A stretch of DNA of 64,000 bases, taken from contig NZ_JANJOU010000003.1 in NCBI RefSeq assembly GCF_024594815.1, forward strand, positions 62,001-126,000, in the 5' to 3' direction. Source of the DNA: Roseomonas populi. GTDB taxonomy: Bacteria > Pseudomonadota > Alphaproteobacteria > Acetobacterales > Acetobacteraceae. A model generated the notes under the pieces. It saw nothing but the letters and a program-made list of their open reading frames with translations, made no database searches and was not told the origin of the DNA. Of this stretch, positions 8,334 to 17,764 are shown piece after piece. The position numbers were made by a program, and so were the translations under genes. Each line of letters begins with the position of its first letter. Positions within the stretch are counted from its first letter, which is position 1.

Positions 8334-9029
8334 GTGCTGACGCCCGAGGAATGGGGCGCGGTCCGGCTCAGCCTCTCCGTCGCCCTCCGCTCGGTCGCCT
8401 TCGGCCTGCCGCCCGCGGTGCTGGCGGCCTGGCTCCTCGCGCGCGGGCGCTTCCCCGGCCGCGCGCTGCTGGACGCGCTGGTCCACCTGCCCCTGGTGAT
8501 GCCGCCGGTGGTGGTGGGCTGGCTTCTCCTCGTCACCTTCGGCGTGCGCGGCCCGGTGGGCGCGCTGCTGCACGAATGGTTCGGCGTGCGCCTCGTCTTC
8601 ACCACCGCCGGCGCGTCGCTGGCCACCGCCGTCATGTCCTTCCCGCTGATCGTACGCGCGGTGCGCCTTTCGCTGGATGCCGTCGATCCCGGCCTGGAAG
8701 CGGCGGCGCGCAGCCTCGGCGCGGGGCCGGTGGACCGCTTCGTCACCGTCACCCTGCCGCTGATCGCGCCTGGCATCCTCTCCGGCGCCATCACCGCCTT
8801 CGCCGCGGGGCTGGGCGAGTTCGGCGCCGTCATCACCTTCGTCTCCAACATCCCCGGGGAGACGCAGACCCTGCCGCTGGCGATCTACAGCGCCACCCAG
8901 ACTCCGGGCGGGGAGGCGACGGCCGCGAAGCTCGCCGCCATCTCCTTCGCCCTCGCGGTCACGGGGCTCCTGCTGGCCGATCTCGCCGGCCGCCGCCTCG
9001 CCACCCTCATCGGCCGCGCCCCGCGCTGA
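8334..9029 (+). CDS. modB: Molybdate ABC transporter, permease subunit
   Basis: 231 aa, starting with GTG directly after the modA stop. About five to six membrane helices are visible. The conserved cytoplasmic loop that docks onto the ATPase is present as AARSLGAGPVDRFVTVTLPL (residues about 124-143), and the C-terminal part AFAAGLGEFGAVITFVSNI is highly characteristic of ModB. It forms the inner-membrane pore with ModC. The stop overlaps the modC start in a TGATG arrangement (9027-9031), indicating translational coupling. Confidence 0.97.
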   Translation: MLTPEEWGAVRLSLSVALRSVAFGLPPAVLAAWLLARGRFPGRALLDALVHLPLVMPPVVVGWLLLVTFGVRGPVGALLHEWFGVRLVFTTAGASLATAVMSFPLIVRAVRLSLDAVDPGLEAAARSLGAGPVDRFVTVTLPLIAPGILSGAITAFAAGLGEFGAVITFVSNIPGETQTLPLAIYSATQTPGGEATAAKLAAISFALAVTGLLLADLAGRRLATLIGRAPR

Positions 9030-10129
9030 TGCTGGAAGTCACGATGCGCCACCGCTTCCCCGGCTTCGCGCTGGATGCGGCCTTCGCCTCGCCGACGCCC
9101 GGCGTCACCGCCGTCTTCGGTCCCTCCGGCTGCGGCAAATCCACGCTGCTGGCCGCCGTCGCCGGGCTGCTGCGCCCGGAGGCAGGCCGCGTGGCGCTGG
9201 ACGGCACCGTGCTGCTGGACACCGCCGCAGGGGTGGACACCCCCGCGGAACGGCGCCGCTGCGGTGTCGTCTTCCAGGACTCCCGCCTTTTCCCCCATCT
9301 CTCCGTGGACACGAACCTCCGCTACGGCCTCCGCCGCGCGCCCCGTGACGCCAACGGGGCAGGCTTCGAGGAGGTGGTGGACCTGCTGGGCGTCGCGCAC
9401 CTCCTCTCCCGCCGCCCCGCCGCGCTCTCGGGCGGGGAGAGGCAGCGCGTCGCCCTCGGCCGTGCCCTCCTTTCCCGCCCGCGCCTGCTGCTGATGGATG
9501 AGCCGCTGGCCGCGCTTGACGCGCCCCGCCGCGCGGAGGTGCTGCCCTTCCTCGCCCGCGTGCGGGACCGCTTCCGCGCGCCGATCCTCTACGTCACCCA
9601 CGCGCTGGACGAAGTGGACCGCCTGGCCGACCACCTCGTGCTCATGGAAGCCGGCCGCGTCCTCGCCGCCGGCCCGGCGGAGGCGCTGAGCACCCGCGCG
9701 GACCTGCCGCTCCTCGCCGCCCGCCGCGATGCCGGCGCCCTGCTCTCCTGCGCCGTGCTGGAGCACCACCCCGCGCGCGGCCTCACCCACCTCGGCTTTC
9801 CCGGCGGCGAGCTGCTGGTGCCGCTGCGCGAGGATGCGCCGGGCGTACGGCTGCGCGTCCGCGTCCGCGCGCGCGACGTCTCCATCGCCACCGAGGAGCC
9901 GCGCGGCCTCTCCGTGCAGAACGTCCTGCCGGCAATGCTGGAATCGCTTTCGCCGGCCGCGCCGCACGAGGCGATGCTGCGCCTGCGCGTGGGGGAAGCG
10001 ACCCTCCTCGCCCGGGTCACCGAGGATGCCGTGGCGCGCCTCGCGCTGCGGCCCGGCCAGCGCCTCTGGGCGCTGGTGAAGTCGGCCGCTTTCGCGGCCA
10101 CCACCCCTGCACAGGAAGCTCCGCCATGA
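9029..10129 (+). CDS. modC: Molybdate ABC transporter, ATP-binding subunit
   Basis: 366 aa. Walker A is GPSGCGKST (about residues 31-39), the ABC signature LSGGERQRVALGRALL (about 131-146), Walker B RLLLMDEP and the H-loop histidine lies in YVTHALDEV. The C-terminal third (about 230-360) is the Mop/TOBE molybdate-sensing region typical of ModC. I start it at the ATG at 9029-9031, which overlaps the modB stop; an in-frame extension to 8036 would run through modB and is not credible. It energises molybdate import. Its stop overlaps the next ORF by 4 bp. Confidence 0.97.
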   Translation: MLEVTMRHRFPGFALDAAFASPTPGVTAVFGPSGCGKSTLLAAVAGLLRPEAGRVALDGTVLLDTAAGVDTPAERRRCGVVFQDSRLFPHLSVDTNLRYGLRRAPRDANGAGFEEVVDLLGVAHLLSRRPAALSGGERQRVALGRALLSRPRLLLMDEPLAALDAPRRAEVLPFLARVRDRFRAPILYVTHALDEVDRLADHLVLMEAGRVLAAGPAEALSTRADLPLLAARRDAGALLSCAVLEHHPARGLTHLGFPGGELLVPLREDAPGVRLRVRVRARDVSIATEEPRGLSVQNVLPAMLESLSPAAPHEAMLRLRVGEATLLARVTEDAVARLALRPGQRLWALVKSAAFAATTPAQEAPP

Positions 10130-10335
10130 GGCTGTCTGCCCGCAACGTCCTCGCCGGCAAGGTGGTCGCCGTGACCAAGGGCCAGACCACGGCGCATGTG
10201 AGGATCGAGCTGTCCGGCGGCGCCGTCGTCACCGCCTCCATCACCAACGAGGCGGTGGACTCCCTGGAGCTGAAGGTCGGCGACGAGGCCTCGGCGATCA
10301 TCAAGGCCTCCGACGTCATCGTCGGGAAGGCCTGA
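10126..10335 (+). CDS. Molbindin (single Mop/TOBE domain molybdate-binding protein)
   Basis: 69 aa, one complete Mop domain: SARNVLAGKVVAVTKGQTTA, then VTASITNEAVDSLELKVGDE and IIKASDVIVGK. Such molbindins assemble as hexamers in the cytosol and store or buffer molybdate. The ATG overlaps the modC TGA (ATGA, 10126-10129), so it is the fourth gene of the operon. ModC already has its own C-terminal TOBE region, so this is an additional free-standing binding protein, a Clostridium Mop-like arrangement also known in proteobacteria. Confidence 0.95.
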   Translation: MRLSARNVLAGKVVAVTKGQTTAHVRIELSGGAVVTASITNEAVDSLELKVGDEASAIIKASDVIVGKA

Positions 10336-10365
10336 CCCGCCCGAGCCCTCTGCTCGCGCCTCCGT

Positions 10366-10391
10366 GCGGGGCGCGGCTCATGGCGCCCCGC
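10366..10391 (+). terminator. Hairpin after the mod operon
   Basis: Perfect 9-bp stem GCGGGGCGC (10366-10374) / GCGCCCCGC (10383-10391) with an 8-base loop, 30 bp past the molbindin stop. No T run follows, so intrinsic termination is uncertain. Confidence 0.4.
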
Positions 10392-10497
10392 GCGGCGGCC
10401 CGGTATGCTGGCGCCGAGTCCCGCCCGTCCCTTCCATGACGGCACCGTCCCGGATCCGGGGCGCGCCGGCGGGACGGATCGGGGGTTCAGGGCAACG

Positions 10498-12435
10498 ATG
10501 GCGCTGGTGAAGACAACCGAGCTGGCCGGGCGCGCCGCCGCCCGCGCCGCCGCGCCATCCACCTCGCCCTCGCCCCCCATCTCGCCCGAGCCGGCCACGG
10601 CCAGCCAGCGCCGCGCGCAGGACCGCAGCCGTGCCCGGCGCGAGAAGGCGGCCGAGCGCATCGGCGCGGCGAGCGAGGAGCTGGCCGCCGGCATCACCCA
10701 GGCCGCCGCGGCGGCGGAGGAACTGGGCCGCGCCCTCGCGCAGATCTCCGCCGCGGCCGAGGAGGCGGCGGGCGCCGCGCAGGAGTCCCAGGGAAACATC
10801 GACTCCCTCGGCGCCGTCTTCACCCAGGCGCGGGACCGGGCCGAAGCCTCCCAGCGCCGCACCAGCGCGCTGCAGGCCGCCCTTATCGAGCTCGGCGCGG
10901 CGATCGAGGGCGCGGCGGGCGCGGTGGAGGAGAACGCCGCCCGCCAGCTCCGCTCCGTGGAAGTGGTGTCGGCGCTGGAGGCCGGTGCCGCCCGCATCGG
11001 GGAGATCACCACCGCCGTCGCCGACATCGCCGAGCAGACCAACCTTCTCGCCCTCAACGCCGCGATCGAGGCCGCGCGGGCGGGCGATAGCGGCCGGGGC
11101 TTCGCCGTGGTGGCCGAGGAGGTGCGCGCCTTCGCCGAGAGCTCCGAGGCGAGCGCGCGCGAGGTGCGGGCCCTGGTGGAGACGGCCCGGGCCGAGGTGC
11201 AGAGCGCCGCCACCCGCATCCGCGCTGCCGCGGGGGCTGCGGGAGACCAGGCGCGGGACGGCCGCGCTGCCGTTGCCACGCTGGACCAGGTGCGGGCCGC
11301 GATGGGCGCCATCACGGAGGGCGCGCAGGCGATCCTCATCGCGACCGTGGAGGCCGAAGGCGCGGCGCGGGAGGCGCAGCGCGGCGCCGAGGGCGTGGCC
11401 AGCGCCGCCGAGGAGCAGTCTGCCGCAACCGCGGAGGCGCAGCGCGCCGTGCAGCAGCAGGGCGCAGCCCTGGACGATAGCCAGCGCACCGCGCAGGCCC
11501 TGGCCATGCTCGCGGAAGGCCTCCAGGCCGGCAACGCCGCCTCCGCCGAGCAGGTCGCCTCCGCCGCCGAGGAACTCTCCGCCACGGTGCAGGAACTGTC
11601 CGGCGCGGCCGGGCAGATCAACACGGCGCTGGACGAGATCGGGCGCGGCGCCGCCATCCAGGCCGCCGCCACGCAGCAGGCGGCCGCCTCCATGGCGGAG
11701 ATCGAGCGCGCTGCCGCCGGCACGCGCGCCGCCGCCGCCGCATCCGTGGAGCGCCTGGCCGAGATCGCGCCCCGGCTGGAAGGCGGCCGCGCCGCCATCG
11801 CCGCCCTGGGCGAGGGCATGTCCGCCGGCCTTGAGGATACGCGGGGGCTGGCGGCCCTCATCGGCGGGCTGGAAACCTCCGGCCGCCGGATGGAGAAGAT
11901 CGTGGACTCCATCGCGCTCGTCGCGGTGCAGACGAACATGCTCGCCGTCAGCGGCTCCGTGGAGGCGGCGCGGGCGGGGGAGGCGGGGCGCGGCTTCGCG
12001 CTGGTGTCCACCGACATCCGTGCCCTGGCCCGCGACGCCGCCGCCAACGCGGACCGCATGAAGGACGTGGTGCGCGACATGCGCGACGGCGCAGCGCGCG
12101 TGCGCGCCGAGCTGGAGGCCGTGGCCGCCGCCGGGGCCGGGGAGGCCGGGAAGAGCCGCGCCGTGCAGGACCGCCTGGCCGCGGCCGGGGCGGACCTGGC
12201 CGATCTGCGCCAGGGCTCCGGCGAGGTGCTCGCGGGCACGGACCGGGTCCTGATGGCGGTGCGGGAGGTGCTCTCCGGCACGCGCCAGATCGCCGCCGCG
12301 GCCGAGGCCGCGAGCGCCGCCGCCGCCCAGGCCTCCACCGCCGCCGGCCAGCAGGCCCGCGGTGCGGAGGACCTGGCCGCCGCCATCGAGGACATCGCGA
12401 GCCTCGCCGACGAGTTGCGCCTGGCGGGGAGCTGA
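10498..12435 (+). CDS. Soluble methyl-accepting chemotaxis protein with two signalling hairpin tips
   Basis: 645 aa, almost entirely heptad-patterned alanine-rich coiled coil, without any membrane segment or recognisable sensor domain. The highly conserved receptor tip that binds CheA and CheW occurs twice: [18 protein letters not shown] with [12 protein letters not shown] (from about residue 179) and [18 protein letters not shown] with [12 protein letters not shown] (from about residue 477). The second copy is divergent (AVSGSVEAA instead of ALNAAIEAA). It therefore looks like two MCP signalling domains in tandem. It is probably cytoplasmic and is the only receptor in the chemosensory operon that follows. 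The start is the ATG at 10498; an upstream in-frame ATG at 10405 gives a less likely proline-rich extension. Confidence 0.9.
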   Translation: MALVKTTELAGRAAARAAAPSTSPSPPISPEPATASQRRAQDRSRARREKAAERIGAASEELAAGITQAAAAAEELGRALAQISAAAEEAAGAAQESQGNIDSLGAVFTQARDRAEASQRRTSALQAALIELGAAIEGAAGAVEENAARQLRSVEVVSALEAGAARIGEITTAVADIAEQTNLLALNAAIEAARAGDSGRGFAVVAEEVRAFAESSEASAREVRALVETARAEVQSAATRIRAAAGAAGDQARDGRAAVATLDQVRAAMGAITEGAQAILIATVEAEGAAREAQRGAEGVASAAEEQSAATAEAQRAVQQQGAALDDSQRTAQALAMLAEGLQAGNAASAEQVASAAEELSATVQELSGAAGQINTALDEIGRGAAIQAAATQQAAASMAEIERAAAGTRAAAAASVERLAEIAPRLEGGRAAIAALGEGMSAGLEDTRGLAALIGGLETSGRRMEKIVDSIALVAVQTNMLAVSGSVEAARAGEAGRGFALVSTDIRALARDAAANADRMKDVVRDMRDGAARVRAELEAVAAAGAGEAGKSRAVQDRLAAAGADLADLRQGSGEVLAGTDRVLMAVREVLSGTRQIAAAAEAASAAAAQASTAAGQQARGAEDLAAAIEDIASLADELRLAGS

Positions 12436-12439
12436 CGGG

Positions 12440-13837
12440 GTGCCCGCCGGGGCCCTGACCGTCCGCGTGGCCGGGGAGGCCTATGCCCTGCCCGCCCCCG
12501 CAGTGCGGGAGGTGCTGCGCCCCGTCCCCCTCACGCGCGTGCCCCATGCCCCGCCGGGCCTGCTCGGCCTCGCCAGCCTGCGCGGCGCCGTGCTGCCCGT
12601 CCTCTCCCTCGCCCGCCTGCTGGGGCGGGACGAACCCGCCCCCTCCCCTGCCGCGCGGGTGGTGGTGGCGGAAGACCCGCCTCTCGGCCTGCTGGTGGAG
12701 GAGGTCACCCGTCTCGGCACCGGGGAGGGCGCGCACACCATCGACCTGCCCGCCCTGCTGGCGCGCGGCTTCGGAGCCGGCCATGCCCGCCCCAGCGCCC
12801 AGGTGACGGCCCGCCCCGTCCCGTCGGACGCGCCGGGCGGATCATCCGGCGAGGCGGCGGAGGCCCGCGTCGCGCTTCTCGCCTTCGCCCTCGCCGACCA
12901 GGACTACGCCCTGCCGCTGGAGAGCGTCGCCGGCGTCGCCCGCCTGCCCGGGCGGATTACCGCCCTTCCCGGCGCGGAGCCCGCCATGCTCGGCGCCGCC
13001 CCGTATCGCGGCGGGCTGCTGCCGCTGGTCTCCCTGCGGGCGCTGCTCGGCCTGCCCGCCGCGGCGGAAGCCGGTTCGCGGCTGGTGGTGGTCCGCATCG
13101 GCCATCTCCTAGTGGGCCTCGTGGTGGATGCCCTGCGCACCGTGCTGCGCCCCCCGCAGGCCGCGCTGGACCCGGTGCCGGCGGTCCTCACCCGCGGGAC
13201 GGGCGAGGTGCGGGTGCAGGCGATCGCACGGCTGGACGGGGACCGCCTCGTCTCCGTCCTCTCCCCCGGCGCGCTCTTCGACGAGGAGACCACGGCGCGC
13301 CTGCTGGCCGCTTCCCGCCCGGAGGCGGAGGGCGCGGCCGGGCTCCAGGCGGAGGCGGCGGAGCGCCTTGTCGTCTTCGACCTGGGCAAGGAGCGCTTCG
13401 GCCTCCCCCTTACCGCGGTGGAGGAGGTGGTGCGCCATCCCCGCCACCTGGCCCGCATCCCCCGCGCCCCGGACTTCGTGGCGGGCGCTATGACGCTGCG
13501 CGGCGCCGCCCTGCCCGTGATCGACCTTCGCCGGCGCTTTGGCGGCGCGGGCACCGGGGACCCCGGCCGCGTGGTGGTGGTGGGGGCGGAGGGGCTGCGC
13601 GCCGGCCTCGCGGTGGACGCGGTGTCGGGAGTGCTGCCCGTCGCCGACCTCCTGCCCGCGCCGGAGCCAGCCGGGACCGGCGCCGAGGTCTTCGACCGCG
13701 TGGCGCGGGTGGAGCGGGACGGCCGGATGATCCTCGTCCTCGCACCCCGCGCCCTGCTGGAGGCCGCCGGGCGCGACCTGCTGGCCGCTGCGGGAGAGGT
13801 GGACAGAGCCGGCGGGGGGGCCGGGCCTGCCCCGTGA
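12440..13837 (+). CDS. cheW: CheW-like adaptor with three CheW domains
   Basis: 465 aa, starting with GTG five bases after the receptor stop. Three CheW/SH3-like units follow one another: about residues 3-90 (LPAPAVREVLRPVPLTRVP ... LLGLASLRGAVLPVLSL), 140-290 (YALPLESVAGVARLPGRITA ... GGLLPLVSLRALL) and 310-455 (FGLPLTAVEEVVRHPRHLAR ... AGAMTLRGAALPVIDLRRRF). CheW normally has one such domain and bridges receptor tips to CheA; a triple version could link several tips and kinases in one array. This matches the duplicated tip of the neighbouring receptor, though the link is inference. GTGA overlap with cheB. Confidence 0.93.
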   Translation: MPAGALTVRVAGEAYALPAPAVREVLRPVPLTRVPHAPPGLLGLASLRGAVLPVLSLARLLGRDEPAPSPAARVVVAEDPPLGLLVEEVTRLGTGEGAHTIDLPALLARGFGAGHARPSAQVTARPVPSDAPGGSSGEAAEARVALLAFALADQDYALPLESVAGVARLPGRITALPGAEPAMLGAAPYRGGLLPLVSLRALLGLPAAAEAGSRLVVVRIGHLLVGLVVDALRTVLRPPQAALDPVPAVLTRGTGEVRVQAIARLDGDRLVSVLSPGALFDEETTARLLAASRPEAEGAAGLQAEAAERLVVFDLGKERFGLPLTAVEEVVRHPRHLARIPRAPDFVAGAMTLRGAALPVIDLRRRFGGAGTGDPGRVVVVGAEGLRAGLAVDAVSGVLPVADLLPAPEPAGTGAEVFDRVARVERDGRMILVLAPRALLEAAGRDLLAAAGEVDRAGGGAGPAP

Positions 13838-14991
13838 CGCGCGTCCTCGTCGTCGATGATTCCGCGCTGATGCGCCGCCTGCTGGGCGAAGTCCTCTCGG
13901 CGAACGGCTTCCAGGTCTCCTTCGCCCGCGACGGGCTGGAGGCGCTGGACGCCATCGCCGCGGACCCGCCGGACGTGGTGACGATGGACGTGCAGATGCC
14001 CCGCATGGACGGGCTCGCCGCCCTGGACCGCATCATGCTGGAGCATCCCGTGCCCGTGGTGATGCTCTCCTCCCTCACTGGTGCCGGGACGGAGGCGACG
14101 CTGGAAGCCCTGCGCCTGGGCGCGGTGGACTTCCTGCCCAAGCCCGCCGGCGCCGCCTCCCTCTCCATGAACGAACTGACCCCGGTGCTGCTGGAGAAGC
14201 TGCGCGCGGCCACAGGCGCGCGGCTGCGCCGCAGCCATCGGCTGGCGGAGCGCGTGCGGCTTCGCGCCGGCCTCCCCGCCGGGCCGGGCCCGGCCCGGTT
14301 CGATGCGCCTGGCCCGGTCCAGTCCGATGCGCTCCGCCCGGCCCGATCCAGCGCGCCCGGCCCAGCCCAGCCCTCCGCGCCCGCGGCGGAGCCCGCGCGC
14401 CCAGCCCTGAGAGGCGATCCGCCGGGGATTGTCCTCGTCGGCTGCTCCACCGGCGGTCCGCCGGCGCTGGACGCGCTGCTGGCCCCCCTGCCGGCGGACT
14501 TTCCCTGGCCCATCCTCATCGCCCAGCACATGCCCGCAGGCTTCACCGGCGCCCTCGCGCGGCGGCTGGACCGGCTCTGCGCCCTCACGGTGGAGGAGGT
14601 GTTGCGCCCCGTGCGGCTCCTGCCCGGCCACGCCTATGTCGGGCGGGGGGACGCGGACCTCATCCTCGGCCGCCGCCCGGCGGGGCTGGTTGCCATGGCC
14701 GCCCCCGCCGATCCCTTGCACCGCTGGCATCCCAGCGCGAACCGCATGGTGGAGAGCGCCATGGCCCTGCTGCCCGCCGCGCGCCTGATCGGCGTGCTGA
14801 TGACGGGCATGGGCGACGACGGCGCGGCCACCATGGCCCGGCTGCGCGCCGCCGGCGGCCGCACGATCGCGGAGGCTGAGGAGACCGCCGTGGTCTGGGG
14901 GATGCCCGGCGCGCTGGTGCGGGCAGGCGGCGCGGGCGCCGTGCTGCCGCTCGGCGGCATCGCCGGCGCGCTGCGGAGATGGCTGGCATGA
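13834..14991 (+). CDS. cheB: Chemotaxis response regulator protein-glutamate methylesterase
   Basis: 385 aa, GTG start overlapping the cheW stop. An N-terminal receiver domain carries the phospho-acceptor Asp52 (VTMDVQMP), and the C-terminal methylesterase has the catalytic triad Ser (VGCSTGGPPAL), His (IAQHMPAGF) and Asp (MTGMGDDGA). CheB removes methyl groups from receptor glutamates and so resets sensitivity. The linker (about residues 145-200) is low-complexity, rich in Pro, Ala, Gly and Arg, and is encoded by imperfect GC-rich repeats around 14280-14400. Full length; ATGA overlap with cheR. Confidence 0.97.
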   Translation: MTRVLVVDDSALMRRLLGEVLSANGFQVSFARDGLEALDAIAADPPDVVTMDVQMPRMDGLAALDRIMLEHPVPVVMLSSLTGAGTEATLEALRLGAVDFLPKPAGAASLSMNELTPVLLEKLRAATGARLRRSHRLAERVRLRAGLPAGPGPARFDAPGPVQSDALRPARSSAPGPAQPSAPAAEPARPALRGDPPGIVLVGCSTGGPPALDALLAPLPADFPWPILIAQHMPAGFTGALARRLDRLCALTVEEVLRPVRLLPGHAYVGRGDADLILGRRPAGLVAMAAPADPLHRWHPSANRMVESAMALLPAARLIGVLMTGMGDDGAATMARLRAAGGRTIAEAEETAVVWGMPGALVRAGGAGAVLPLGGIAGALRRWLA

Positions 14992-15821
14992 GCACCCCCG
15001 CCCTGGCCCCGGACGACCTCCGGCGCCTCTGCGACTTCATCTACCGCCGCACGGGCATGCTCTACGGCGAGGGCAAGCGCTACTACGTCGAGCGCCGCCT
15101 GACGCAGCGGATGGAGGGCACCGGCACCGCCTCCTTCGCCGCCTACATGGGCCTGCTGCGCGCGAGCCCGGACGAGGCGGAGCGGCTGGTCAACAGCTTC
15201 ACCGTGAACGAGACCTACTTCTACCGGGAGGAGCACCAGCTCCGCGCCCTCTCGGGCGCGATCCTGCCGGAGATCGTCGCCGCGCGCGGCCCGGGCGACC
15301 GCGTGCGGATCTGGTCCATCCCCTGCTCCACGGGGGAGGAGCCCTACTCCGTCGCCATCTGGCTGCTGGAGAACTGGGCGATGGTGGACGCCTACAACAT
15401 CGAGATCGTCGGCTCCGACATCGACACGGATGCGCTGGCCGCGGCGAAGGCAGGTCTTTACGGCGAGCGCTCCCTCGGGCGCCTGCCGCCCGCGCTGCTG
15501 GGCCGCTACTTCGACCCGCCGCGCGGCGGGCTGCGCCGGATCATCGAGGACCTGCGGGAATCCGTGCGCTTCACGCCGGCCAACCTGGTGGACCAGGCCA
15601 GCATGGCCCCGGAAGGGCGCTTCGACGTGATCCTCTGCCGCAACGTCCTCATCTACTTCGACGGGGCATCCCGCGCCGGGGCCGCGCGGAACCTGCACGA
15701 CGCGCTCGCCCCCGGCGGCTTCCTCCTGCTCGGCCACACGGAATCCATGGGCAGGATCAGCGACGGCTTCGCCACGCGCCGCTTCGGCGACGCCGTGGCG
15801 CACCAGAGGCCGGCGGCATGA
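14988..15821 (+). CDS. cheR: Chemotaxis protein-glutamate O-methyltransferase
   Basis: 277 aa. The N-terminal helical CheR domain (FIYRRTGMLYGEGKRYYVER) and the SAM-dependent methyltransferase domain are both present: NETYFYREEHQL, IWSIPCSTGEEPYSVAI (SAM-binding motif I) and DVILCRNVLIYFD. It methylates receptor glutamates against CheB. Two candidate ATGs lie nine bases apart; I prefer the second (14988-14990) because GGAG at 14975-14978 is 9 bp upstream of it, whereas it abuts the first, and because it gives the same ATGA overlap used throughout this operon. Confidence 0.96.
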   Translation: MSTPALAPDDLRRLCDFIYRRTGMLYGEGKRYYVERRLTQRMEGTGTASFAAYMGLLRASPDEAERLVNSFTVNETYFYREEHQLRALSGAILPEIVAARGPGDRVRIWSIPCSTGEEPYSVAIWLLENWAMVDAYNIEIVGSDIDTDALAAAKAGLYGERSLGRLPPALLGRYFDPPRGGLRRIIEDLRESVRFTPANLVDQASMAPEGRFDVILCRNVLIYFDGASRAGAARNLHDALAPGGFLLLGHTESMGRISDGFATRRFGDAVAHQRPAA

Positions 15822-17764
15822 GCGAGCTGCTGGAACAGTTCCTGGTGGAATCGCGGGAGCTGGTGCAGGCCGCCGCGGACGACCTGCTGGCGCTGGAGAG
15901 CGCCCCAGGCGACCCCGCGCGGCTGGACGGGGCCTTCCGCGCCGTCCACACGCTGAAGGGCTCCGTCGCCCTCTTCGACCTCGCCCCGATGGGCGCCGCG
16001 CTGCACGCGGGGGAGGACCTGCTGGACGCGCTGCGCCGCGGCGCCGTCGCGCCGGACCGCGCGGCGATGGACGCACTGCTCGCCCTGCTCGGCGCCAGCG
16101 AGGCCTGGCTGGATGCCTTCGCCGCCGATGGCCGCCTTCCCGACGCGGCCGCGGCGGATGGCCGCGCGCTGGAGGCCGCGCTGCGCGCCCGCCTGCCGGG
16201 GAACGCGCCCGCACAGCCCGCCCCGCTGCCGGCCGCTTCCCCGGACTGGCTCCCCGCCCTGCTGGAACGGGAGGCGGCGGCCATCGCGCCGGCCCGGGCG
16301 GAAGGGCGCACCCTCGCCGCGCTACGGTACGTCCCCTCGCCGGACTGCTTCTTCCTCGGCGATGATCCCATCGCGATCATTCGCGCCCTGCCCGCCCCCG
16401 TCGCGCTCCACCTCGCCCAGCGGGAGCCCTGGCCCGCCGACGGCCCCGATCCCTTCACCTGCAACCTCGTCATCGAGGCCGTCTTTGCCGCCTCGGAGGC
16501 CGAACTCCGCCAGGGCCTGCGCCTGGTCGCCGACCAGGTGGCGCTCGCCCCGGTCCCCGCGCCCGCCGCACCGCCCGCCCCCTCCTCGTCCTCCCGCGGC
16601 CTGCGCGTGGACGCCGCCCGCGTGGACGCGCTGGTGGATCTGGCGGAGGAGCTGGTGGTGGCGCGGAACGGCCTTGCCCACCTCGTCGCCCGGGTTGGGG
16701 AGGAGAACCCGGCCCTCGCCCGCGCCCTGGCCGAGAGCGAGGCCGGGATCGGCCGCCTAGCCGAGCGGATGCACCGCGCCGCCCTCGGCCTACGCCTCGT
16801 GCCGCTCGGCCGCGCCTTCGCCCGCCTGCCGCGCCTGGCGCGGGAGACGGCGGGCGGCCTGGGCAAGGAGATCGCCCTCTCCGTGGCCGGAGAGGCGGTG
16901 GAGGCCGACCGCGCCGTGGTGGACGGCCTGTTCGACCCCCTGTTGCACCTGCTGCGGAACGCCATCGACCACGGCATCGAGCCGCCCGAGGTCCGCGAGG
17001 CCGCCGGCAAGCCCCGCGCCGGCCGCATCGCCCTCTCCGCCGCGCGGGAGGACGGGTGGATCGCCGTCACCCTCTCCGACGACGGGCGGGGGATGGACCC
17101 GGCCCGCCTGCGCGCGGCGGCGAAGGCGCGCGGCGTGGCGGATGACGCCGCCATCGACGCGATGGACGACGCGGCGGCGCTGGACCTCGTCTTCCGCCCT
17201 GGCTTCTCCACGGCCGGCACCGTCACCGCCATCTCCGGCCGCGGCGTGGGAATGGACGCGGCGCGCGCGGCGGTGGACTCCCTCGGCGGCCGCGTCGCGA
17301 TCCGCAGCGCACCCGGCGAAGGCACCACGATCCGCCTCCTCCTGCCCGCGGGCGCCGCTGTGACCGGGGTGCTGACCGTGCGCGCGGGTGGGGAGCTCTA
17401 CGGCATTCCCGTCGATGCCGTTGCCGAAACCGCCCGCCTGCCCGCTTCCGCCATTCTGCCGCTCGGCGCCGGGGAGGCCTTCGTGCTGCGCGGCCGCACC
17501 CTGCCCTTGCTCCGCCTGGCCGGGCTGCTGGGGCTGAAGCCCGCCCCGCGCGGCGGAACCGCCCGCCTCCTCGTCACCGGGGGGGCGGAGCGCGCGGCGC
17601 TGGAGGTGGAGGGCTTCGGCGGCAGGCTGGACGTGCTGCTGCGCCCCCCACAGGGCCTGCTGCGCGGCCTGCCCGGGCTGGCGGGCACGGCGCTGCTCGG
17701 CGATGGCAGCGCGCTGCTGGTGCTGGACCTGCCCGACCTCCTCGCGCGCGGAGGTGCCGCGTGA
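15818..17764 (+). CDS. cheA: Chemotaxis histidine kinase
   Basis: 648 aa. Domains in order: Hpt/P1 with phospho-acceptor His44 (AVHTLKGS), a spacer, a P2-like segment (about 150-240), dimerisation P3 (DALVDLAEELVVARNGLAH ... LGLRLVPLGRAFARLPRL), the ATPase P4 with N box HLLRNAIDHGIE, G1 DDGRGMD and G2 GRGVGMD, and a C-terminal CheW-like P5 regulatory domain (about 510-640). All catalytic motifs look intact. It phosphorylates CheY and CheB in response to the receptor. ATGA overlap with cheR upstream, GTGA overlap with the small STAS-like ORF downstream. Confidence 0.97.
   Translation: MSELLEQFLVESRELVQAAADDLLALESAPGDPARLDGAFRAVHTLKGSVALFDLAPMGAALHAGEDLLDALRRGAVAPDRAAMDALLALLGASEAWLDAFAADGRLPDAAAADGRALEAALRARLPGNAPAQPAPLPAASPDWLPALLEREAAAIAPARAEGRTLAALRYVPSPDCFFLGDDPIAIIRALPAPVALHLAQREPWPADGPDPFTCNLVIEAVFAASEAELRQGLRLVADQVALAPVPAPAAPPAPSSSSRGLRVDAARVDALVDLAEELVVARNGLAHLVARVGEENPALARALAESEAGIGRLAERMHRAALGLRLVPLGRAFARLPRLARETAGGLGKEIALSVAGEAVEADRAVVDGLFDPLLHLLRNAIDHGIEPPEVREAAGKPRAGRIALSAAREDGWIAVTLSDDGRGMDPARLRAAAKARGVADDAAIDAMDDAAALDLVFRPGFSTAGTVTAISGRGVGMDAARAAVDSLGGRVAIRSAPGEGTTIRLLLPAGAAVTGVLTVRAGGELYGIPVDAVAETARLPASAILPLGAGEAFVLRGRTLPLLRLAGLLGLKPAPRGGTARLLVTGGAERAALEVEGFGGRLDVLLRPPQGLLRGLPGLAGTALLGDGSALLVLDLPDLLARGGAA

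Noticed and set aside
8036-9028. Upstream in-frame extension of modC
   Set aside because: It runs through modB with Arg/Pro-rich sequence; the TGATG junction at 9027-9031 gives a family-typical start.
10017-12395. 792-codon minus-strand frame under the chemoreceptor
   Set aside because: Ala/Ser/Arg low-complexity mirror of the alanine-rich coiled coil on the plus strand; no motif.
14280-14400. Repeat array inside cheB as a possible mobile or CRISPR-like element
   Set aside because: It is an in-frame imperfect Pro/Ala/Gly linker repeat without constant repeat length or spacers.
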